Assembly: GCF_008930665.1 (NCBI RefSeq)
Contig: NZ_PQMG01000003.1
Span: 186,001 to 250,000 of the forward strand
DNA length: 64,000 nt
Reading direction: 5' to 3'
Origin: Corynebacterium sp. 74A
GTDB lineage: Bacteria; Actinomycetota; Actinomycetes; Mycobacteriales; Mycobacteriaceae
The notes below the pieces were generated by a model. It was given only the letters and a program-made list of their open reading frames with translations, had not been told where the DNA came from and did no database searches. Below are positions 58,680 through 64,000 of this stretch, piece after piece. Numbering within the stretch: position 1 is the first letter of the stretch; each line of letters opens with the position of its first letter. Made by a program: the position numbers and the translations under genes.

Positions 58680-59750
58680 ATGGAGTCCCTGCCCTCCGCC
58701 TCCGATCTATTTGCCAAGGTAGATCCCCCTAGCACTGCGGCGCGGCAGGCGGCGATCGCGCACCAAGCGGACCTGACGAAGCCTGTGGGCGCCCTCGGCC
58801 GCTACGAAGAGATCGGCATCTGGATCTCCTCCTGCCAGGACCAGTGCCCGCCGCGCACCATTACTCAGCCCACCATTGTGGTTTTCGCTGGCGATCACGG
58901 CATCGCCGCCAATGGTGTCTCCGCCTATCCTTCTGAGGTCTCGATTCAGATGGCGGAGAATATCCGCCACGGCGGCGCCGCGATCAATGTGCTGGGCCGG
59001 GCCGCCGGCGCCGAGGTGCGGCTGGTGGATGTCTCCCTCGACCACGATGTGTGGGGCGATGAGCGCGTCTCCCGGTCCTGCGGTTCAATCGACCGCGAAG
59101 ATGCCATGACTAATGAGCAGGTGGTGCGCGCCCTCGAGATCGGCAAGCGCATCGCCGATGAAGAAATCGATCGCGGCGCGGACCTCCTCATCGCCGGCGA
59201 CCTCGGCATCGGCAATACCACCCCGGCAGCTGCCCTCACCGGCGTCGCCACCCGCCTAGAGCCCGTTGTGGTGGTCGGCCGCGGCACCGGCATCGACGAT
59301 GAAGGCTGGAAACGCAAGGTCGCCGCGGTGCGGGATGCCATGTTCCGCGCTCGCTTGCTCAACCGGGAACCCGTCAGTGTGCTGCGTACCATCGGCTCGC
59401 CGGATCTGGCCGCCATGGCTGGGTTCCTCGCCCAGGCTGCGGTGCGCCGCACCCCCGTGATCCTCGACGGCGTCGTCGTCACCGCCGCCGCGCTCTGGGC
59501 CAACCGCCTCGCTCCCGGCGCGCGTCAGTGGTGGATCGCAGGACACCGTTCCGTGGAGCCGGCGCACTCCGCCGCACTCGAAGCCTTAGATCTCACCCCA
59601 GTTCTGGATTTCGGTATGCGCCTCGGGGAGGGCTCCGGCGCCGCCGCTGCCCTGCCGATCGTGCGGGCTGCTGTAGACATCATGACGGACATGGCCACGT
59701 TCAGCTCTGCGGGAGTCTCCACCCACAATGAGGACGAGAGTGTCGGGTAA
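58680..59750 (+). CDS. cobT: Nicotinate-nucleotide:dimethylbenzimidazole phosphoribosyltransferase
   Basis: Makes alpha-ribazole phosphate, the lower-ligand precursor. 356 residues from ATG 58680 behind AAGGAGCTGTCTC. GDHGIAANGVSAYPSEV, GDLGIGNTTPAAAL, ILDGVVVTAAAL, and GEGSGAAAALPIVRAA are typical. Overlaps cobS by 23 nt. Confidence 0.95.
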   Translation: MESLPSASDLFAKVDPPSTAARQAAIAHQADLTKPVGALGRYEEIGIWISSCQDQCPPRTITQPTIVVFAGDHGIAANGVSAYPSEVSIQMAENIRHGGAAINVLGRAAGAEVRLVDVSLDHDVWGDERVSRSCGSIDREDAMTNEQVVRALEIGKRIADEEIDRGADLLIAGDLGIGNTTPAAALTGVATRLEPVVVVGRGTGIDDEGWKRKVAAVRDAMFRARLLNREPVSVLRTIGSPDLAAMAGFLAQAAVRRTPVILDGVVVTAAALWANRLAPGARQWWIAGHRSVEPAHSAALEALDLTPVLDFGMRLGEGSGAAAALPIVRAAVDIMTDMATFSSAGVSTHNEDESVG

Positions 59751-60591
59751 AGCGGGCCCCTCCGGCGGTGGCCGCCACGGCCATCCGCTGTGGGAGGGGC
59801 CAGCCACCATCTTTTCTTGGCTCACCGTGGTTCCCCTCCGCGGGGCCACGGTATTTGATAGCACCACGGGCCGGCGGGCCATGACCTCCGTTCCGCTGGT
59901 CGGCCTCGCCTTCGGCGTCGTCGCCACCCTGATCGCTGTGGTTTGCGCCCCCGCCTCCGCCGCGCTGGCCGCGGTACTCGTCGTGGTGGCGGTGCAACTC
60001 TTGAGCCGCCTCATGCACCTTGATGGGCTGGCCGATGTGGGCGATGCGCTGGGCTCCTATGCTCCGCCGGAGCGAGCACGCGAGATTCTTGGCGATCGCT
60101 ATACCGGGGCGCTGGGTATGGGCGCGGTCGTGCTCGCCCTGCTCACCCAGGTGGCTGGGCTGGCCACTGTTCTCGGCGCAGTAGCCCCTTCGGCCGCGCT
60201 GGTACTGGCCCTGCTCAGTATCTTCTTTCTCTCCCGGTGGTCGGCGCTGGTGGTGTGTCGCCGCAGTGCATCGCCGCACCGCCAGGCGCTCTCTCCCACC
60301 GGTTTCGGGGCACTGATCATGGGCACCGTGCCCGCGTGGCGGGTGGCCGCATGGGCCGCCGGATTCTGCATCGTCTCCACTGCGGGGTGGCTCGCGCTGG
60401 GTGCTTGTGGCATGGCTGCCGCTACGATCGTGAGCACCGCGGTGATCTGGCTCTGCGCCGAGGGCCTGGTGCGCCATATGGCTCGCCGCTTCGGCGGACT
60501 CAATGGGGATTGCACCGGCGCGATCATCGAGATCACCACCGCCCTTGCCGCCGTGGCCTACGGGCTTAGCCTCTCCTGGCTCGCCCCTTAG
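59728..60591 (+). CDS. cobS: Adenosylcobinamide-GDP ribazoletransferase (cobalamin synthase)
   Basis: Membrane enzyme that joins adenosylcobinamide-GDP and alpha-ribazole. 287 residues, five to six helices; FSWLTVVPLRG, LSRLMHLDGLADVGDALGSY with the metal-binding HLDGLADVGDA, and GALGMGAVVLAL are diagnostic. Start ATG 59728 (inside cobT) or GTG 59740. With cobU and cobT it can complete salvage or late synthesis; early cob genes are not in this window. Confidence 0.94.
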   Translation: MRTRVSGKAGPSGGGRHGHPLWEGPATIFSWLTVVPLRGATVFDSTTGRRAMTSVPLVGLAFGVVATLIAVVCAPASAALAAVLVVVAVQLLSRLMHLDGLADVGDALGSYAPPERAREILGDRYTGALGMGAVVLALLTQVAGLATVLGAVAPSAALVLALLSIFFLSRWSALVVCRRSASPHRQALSPTGFGALIMGTVPAWRVAAWAAGFCIVSTAGWLALGACGMAAATIVSTAVIWLCAEGLVRHMARRFGGLNGDCTGAIIEITTALAAVAYGLSLSWLAP

Positions 60592-60842
60592 GTGCAGGGG
60601 GAGGCAGCGGGGGTGACACGGCATGCTCCCGCCGCAGGCGTTGTGGACACGTCGACATCGTGGAGAAAATTCCCGCCCCGAGCGAGAAGTAATGAATAAA
60701 TTTTCTGCGGCCGCATCAGCATTGTTTCCCCAGCGCACACAGCGTTTTTTTACTTATTGCCCCTTAGTGAGCGAGCAATTAATCTCCTCTGTGCAAGTGT
60801 TCAGAAAGCCACGATTGTGGCACCACAAGAGGGAGACACACT

Positions 60843-61037
60843 TTGTCCTTCGTCCTATCCATTAATGAGATCGTTGATGGCCCCATCAAAGATCTGTACC
60901 TCGAGTTTGGCGGCAACAATTGCTGCCCGCCCCCAGCACCGGCGATCCTGCCGAACCTCACCACCGTAGATTTCTCCGGTGCGCACTTCGGCTCCACCGA
61001 TCTGCTCGACCTCAACATCGATCTCTCGGCTCTCTAA
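60843..61037 (+). CDS. Unknown 64-residue peptide with GG-NNCC junction
   Basis: TTG start with AGAGGGAG at 60828-60835 and a 7-nt spacer, stop TAA at 61037, and its own strong terminator 39 bp downstream, so it looks like a genuine single-gene unit. The first half (to FGG, residues 23-24) is amphipathic; after the Gly-Gly comes NNCCPPPAPAILPN and a polar, Asp/Leu-rich end. There is no signal peptide or membrane helix. It is not a member of any family I recognise. The GG could be a leader cleavage site, but no peptidase, transporter or modification enzyme is adjacent. Confidence 0.6.
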   Translation: MSFVLSINEIVDGPIKDLYLEFGGNNCCPPPAPAILPNLTTVDFSGAHFGSTDLLDLNIDLSAL

Positions 61038-61075
61038 GCCACCCTTAGATTTAAGCGATACATCTCACGCACACA

Positions 61076-61120
61076 ACAACACCGGCGCCCCCTTCTTTTA
61101 AGGGACAGCGCCGGTGTTGT
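61076..61120. terminator. Terminator between the peptide gene and ilvE
   Basis: ACAACACCGGCGC / GCGCCGGTGTTGT, perfect 13-bp stem, with further CCCCTT/AAGGGA pairing inside; serves convergent genes. Confidence 0.9.
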
Positions 61121-61138
61121 CTGCTATGACTCAGCCGC

Positions 61139-62245
61139 TTAGGCCTCGATGAGAGTGTGAATCCAGCCGTGGGTATCCTCCACGGTGCCGCGCTGGATAC
61201 CCGTCAGGTGATTGCGCAGCTCCATGGTGACTGTGCCGGTGGCACCGCCGGCGATCTCAAAATCGCCGTGGGCGGACTTCACCGCGCCCACCGGGGTGAT
61301 CACAGCCGCGGTTCCGCAGGCCAGGGCCTCGGTCATGGCCCCCGAGGTGGCGTCGTCACGCCACTGCTCCTTCGACACCAGCTTCTCCTCCACCTGGTAG
61401 CCGAGATCGCGGGCCACCTGCAGCAGAGAATCGCGGGTCACGCCGGGAAGCAGGGAGCCGGACAGGGCGGGGGTCACCACGGTGACATCCTCCCCTTCGC
61501 CGTAGACGAACATGAGATTCATGCCGCCCATCTCCTCGATGTAGTTCAGCTCGATAGAGTCCAGCCACACCACCTGGTCGCAGCCCTTTTCTTCCGCCTG
61601 GGCCTGGGCCAAGAGCGAGGCAGCGTAGTTGCCAGCACACTTGGCCGCACCGGTACCACCGCGGGCGGCGCGGACGAAGTCCTCACAAATCCACACCGAC
61701 ACGGGCTTGATGCCTCGCGAGAAGTAGGCGCCGGCTGGGGAGGCGATGAGCACATAAGTGTAGCTATTCGCCGGGTGCACGCCCAAGGAGGTCTCGGTGG
61801 AGATCATGAAGGGACGCAGGTACAGAGATTCCTCGCCGCCGGCGGCCGGGACCCAGTCGCGATCGATATCCACCAGCTGGCGGATGGACTCGAGGAATAC
61901 CTCTTGGGGCAGCTGCGGCATGGCCAAGCGGTGCGCCGAGTTTTGGAAACGCGCAGCGTTGGCGTAGGGGCGGAAGGTCACAATGGAGCCATCCTCGTGC
62001 CGATAGGCCTTCAGCCCTTCGAAAATGGCCTGTCCATAATGAAAGACATTCGTGGCCGGATCAAAGGACAGCGGGCCATAGGGACGCACCTGGGCGTCGT
62101 GCCATCCCTTATCGTGGGACCACTCAATGGTCACCATGTGATCGGTGAAGTGCTTGCCAAACCCCGGGGCCTCAAGAATCTTCGCGATCTCAGCGGCGGG
62201 GGTGGGGTTCTCGTTCTTCCTAATGGTGAACTCTAAATCTTGCAT
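61139..62245 (-). CDS. ilvE: Branched-chain amino-acid aminotransferase
   Basis: PLP class IV transaminase for leucine, isoleucine and valine. 368 residues; PYGPLSFDPATNVFHYGQAIFEGLKAYR, RGGTGAAKCAGNYAAS with the PLP lysine, and EEMGGMNLMFVYG match IlvE. ATG at 62245. Divergent from pepB as in both reference genera. Confidence 0.96.
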   Translation of the reverse strand: MQDLEFTIRKNENPTPAAEIAKILEAPGFGKHFTDHMVTIEWSHDKGWHDAQVRPYGPLSFDPATNVFHYGQAIFEGLKAYRHEDGSIVTFRPYANAARFQNSAHRLAMPQLPQEVFLESIRQLVDIDRDWVPAAGGEESLYLRPFMISTETSLGVHPANSYTYVLIASPAGAYFSRGIKPVSVWICEDFVRAARGGTGAAKCAGNYAASLLAQAQAEEKGCDQVVWLDSIELNYIEEMGGMNLMFVYGEGEDVTVVTPALSGSLLPGVTRDSLLQVARDLGYQVEEKLVSKEQWRDDATSGAMTEALACGTAAVITPVGAVKSAHGDFEIAGGATGTVTMELRNHLTGIQRGTVEDTHGWIHTLIEA

Positions 62246-62389
62246 GGTATTAAGCTACTCCCTCTCTGGTTTCCGAGCCCTGATTACCCTAAGTTTCGGG
62301 CAACCAACTCGCGACGGCGCTTCTCTGCTCACGCTAGGCTGGTGGAAGTCTTATTCACAAGACGCTGCCGGCGCCACCGACCACAGCTG

Positions 62390-62402
62390 GGCGTCGATAA
62401 GC
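62390..62402 (+). repeat. Copy of the dispersed GGCGTCGATAAGCG motif
   Basis: GGCGTCGATAAGC followed by A, 33 nt upstream of the pepB ATG. Confidence 0.6.
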
Positions 62403-62435
62403 ATTGACCGCTGTACAGAAAGGATTGCGAACCAT

Positions 62436-63917
62436 ATGGTGAACTCCCTGCCCGCGCGCGGCTACCTGCCTGAATTAAAGCGAAGCAAGAAGCTGGAGAA
62501 GAACACCTCCGTGCTACTCGTGCCCGTTTATGAGGGCGAGAGTGAATTGGAGCTGCCCGTACTGGGGCCGCTGGACGATGCCTCGGCGCGCTCCTTGTGC
62601 GCTGCGCTGAGCGCTGTCGGCGCGACCGGCAAGGCCGGCACCGTGCACACTGTGCCCGCCCCGAAAAAGCTCAAGGTAGAGGCAGTCGCCGCGGTGGGTC
62701 TGGGCGCTGCCGAGGACTCCGATGCGGAGACGATTCGCCGTGCCGCCGGTAACGCCATGCGCAGCCTGCCCGAGCACGCCGTTGTGGCCACCACCCTCTC
62801 TGAGCTCAATACCGCAGCCGCCGTCGAGGGCTGTGCGCTGGGTGCTTATGACTATCGCGGACTGCGCACTGAAGGCGAGAGCACCCGGCCTACCTCGGTG
62901 GCCTTCCTCGGCGCCGATAAGAAGGACTTCGAGGCCGCCGTGATTGTGGCCGAGTCCGTGGCGCTGTGCCGCGACCTCGTCAACACTCCCTCCTCGCACC
63001 TCTACCCCGAGTCCTATGCATCCTTCGTGGCCGAAGAAGCCGCGAAGGTGGGGCTGCAGGCCACCGTGCTGGATGAGAAGAAGCTCGCCAAGCGCGGTTT
63101 TGGCGGCATCCTCGCCGTAGGCATGGGCTCGTCCCGCACCCCGCGGCTTGTTCGTCTGGAGTGGAAGCCGAAGAAGGCGAAGACCCATGTGGGCTTGGTG
63201 GGCAAGGGCGTGACCTTCGATACCGGCGGCATCTCCATCAAGCCGGGAGCCAATATGGAGAACATGATCTCCGATATGGGCGGTTCCGCGGCCATGATCG
63301 CCACCATCATTGCCGCCGCCCGCCTCGAGCTGCCGGTGCAGATCACCGCCACTATCCCGCTAGCGGAGAACATGCCGGGTGGCAAGGCCTACCGTCCGGG
63401 TGATGTGATCACCCACTATGGCGGCACCACCTCCGAGATCCAGAACACCGACGCCGAGGGCCGCCTCATCCTTGCGGATGCCTTGGTTCGCGCCAGCGAG
63501 GACAACCCGGACTATCTCATCGATAGCGCCACCCTCACCGGCGCCCAGGTAGTTGCTTTGGGGGACCGTACCTCCGGCGTGATGGGCGATGAAGCTCTCC
63601 GTGAGCGCATTGCCGCCACGGGCCGCGATGCAGGTGAGCCGGCATGGGCCATGCCGATTCCGGAGGAGATCGCCGAGCAGTTCTCCTCGCCTTCCGCGGA
63701 TCTGCGCAACATTGGCACCAACCGCTCCGCCGGCATGATGCAGGCCGGCTATTTCCTCAGCCGTTTCGTCGGCGAGGGCATACCGTGGGCCCACATCGAT
63801 ATCGCGGGCCCCGCCTTCAACACCACCGCCGTCCACGGCTATACCCCGAAGCGCGCCACCGGTGTTCCGGTGCGCACCCTGGTGGATCTGCTCCGTGACA
63901 TCTCGGCCAATGGTTAA
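62436..63917 (+). CDS. pepB: Leucyl aminopeptidase (M17)
   Basis: Dimetal exopeptidase removing N-terminal residues in the cytoplasm. 493 residues from ATG 62436 (AGGA upstream). Catalytic region: VGKGVTFDTGGISIKP, MISDMGGSAAM and NTDAEGRLILADAL, holding the zinc ligands and the Lys/Arg pair. N-terminal domain about 1-160 is the hexamerisation part. Confidence 0.96.
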   Translation: MVNSLPARGYLPELKRSKKLEKNTSVLLVPVYEGESELELPVLGPLDDASARSLCAALSAVGATGKAGTVHTVPAPKKLKVEAVAAVGLGAAEDSDAETIRRAAGNAMRSLPEHAVVATTLSELNTAAAVEGCALGAYDYRGLRTEGESTRPTSVAFLGADKKDFEAAVIVAESVALCRDLVNTPSSHLYPESYASFVAEEAAKVGLQATVLDEKKLAKRGFGGILAVGMGSSRTPRLVRLEWKPKKAKTHVGLVGKGVTFDTGGISIKPGANMENMISDMGGSAAMIATIIAAARLELPVQITATIPLAENMPGGKAYRPGDVITHYGGTTSEIQNTDAEGRLILADALVRASEDNPDYLIDSATLTGAQVVALGDRTSGVMGDEALRERIAATGRDAGEPAWAMPIPEEIAEQFSSPSADLRNIGTNRSAGMMQAGYFLSRFVGEGIPWAHIDIAGPAFNTTAVHGYTPKRATGVPVRTLVDLLRDISANG

Positions 63918-63935
63918 AGACCTGCACCCATGACT

Positions 63936-63963
63936 AATCCCATCCACTTCGGTGGATGGGATT
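63936..63963 (+). terminator. Terminator of pepB
   Basis: AATCCCATCCAC-TTCG-GTGGATGGGATT, perfect 12-bp stem with a UUCG tetraloop and a T-rich tail. Confidence 0.95.
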
Positions 63964-64000
63964 TTTCTTTTTCTCTGCCTTCTACCTAGGGCTACTTATC

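Overview
The window is a contiguous piece of a Corynebacterium chromosome, GC-rich (about 60% by eye, not counted). The evidence is gene order. The window carries the division and cell-wall (dcw) cluster from mraZ to wag31/divIVA without ftsA, MurE with a meso-diaminopimelate signature, phosphatidylinositol-mannoside and lipomannan glycosyltransferases (pimB, mptA), the ctaE-qcrCAB and ctaCF respiratory genes, and ltsA. This order closely follows the syntenic blocks of C. glutamicum (about cg2359 to cg2419) and M. tuberculosis (Rv2145c-Rv2213). I cannot name the species. No phage, transposon, CRISPR array, rRNA or tRNA is visible; it is core genome with a few accessory inserts.

Layout. 1-2.8 kb: dinB (cut by the left edge) and a DUF222/HNH endonuclease. 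2.8-6.4 kb: ileS behind a translational T-box leader. 6.4-7.6 kb: a tiny membrane protein and an FTR1-like iron permease behind a DtxR-like box. 7.7-28.5 kb, minus strand: wag31, yggT, sepF, yggS, pgeF, ftsZ, ftsQ, murC, murG, ftsW, murD, mraY, murF, murE, ftsI, ftsL, rsmH, mraZ; transcription starts at mraZ, preceded by three GTGGGG repeats with a 10-bp period. 29-31.8 kb: DUF3040 protein, HEPN protein, GNAT acetyltransferase (the last two share a LexA-type box) and metF. 32-37.4 kb: idsA-mptA, an Rv2175c-type regulator and the kinase pknL. 37.5-44.2 kb, minus strand: aroG, a 3'-exoribonuclease, an acyltransferase-3, plsC, glk and pimB. 44.3-47.3 kb: two NlpC/P60 peptidoglycan hydrolases, the second behind a c-di-AMP (ydaO) riboswitch. 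47.4-54 kb: qcrB-qcrA-qcrC-ctaE and ctaF-ctaC, the bc1-aa3 supercomplex genes except ctaD. 54.6-64 kb: ltsA, hesB-like gene, DUF3043 protein, cobU-cobT-cobS, a 64-residue unknown peptide gene, ilvE and pepB.

How it fits together. Most genes serve one goal: building and remodelling the envelope of a polar-growing actinobacterium. MurC-F, MraY and MurG make lipid II; FtsW, FtsI, FtsQ, FtsL, FtsZ and SepF place it at the septum; Wag31 directs polar growth; LtsA amidates the peptidoglycan stem; NlpC/P60 enzymes cut it; PimB and MptA build the lipoglycans; PknL with PASTA repeats senses the wall. The energy block supplies the respiratory chain.

No wholly new multi-gene system is evident. The best leads are a dispersed 14-bp motif (consensus RGCGTCRAYAAGCR, eleven copies, six intergenic), a second and inverted cluster of MraZ-like boxes, a LexA box shared by a HEPN and a GNAT gene, a TTG-started peptide with a GG-NNCC junction, and an evenly spaced GTTA/TAAC array between the Rv2175c homologue and pknL.
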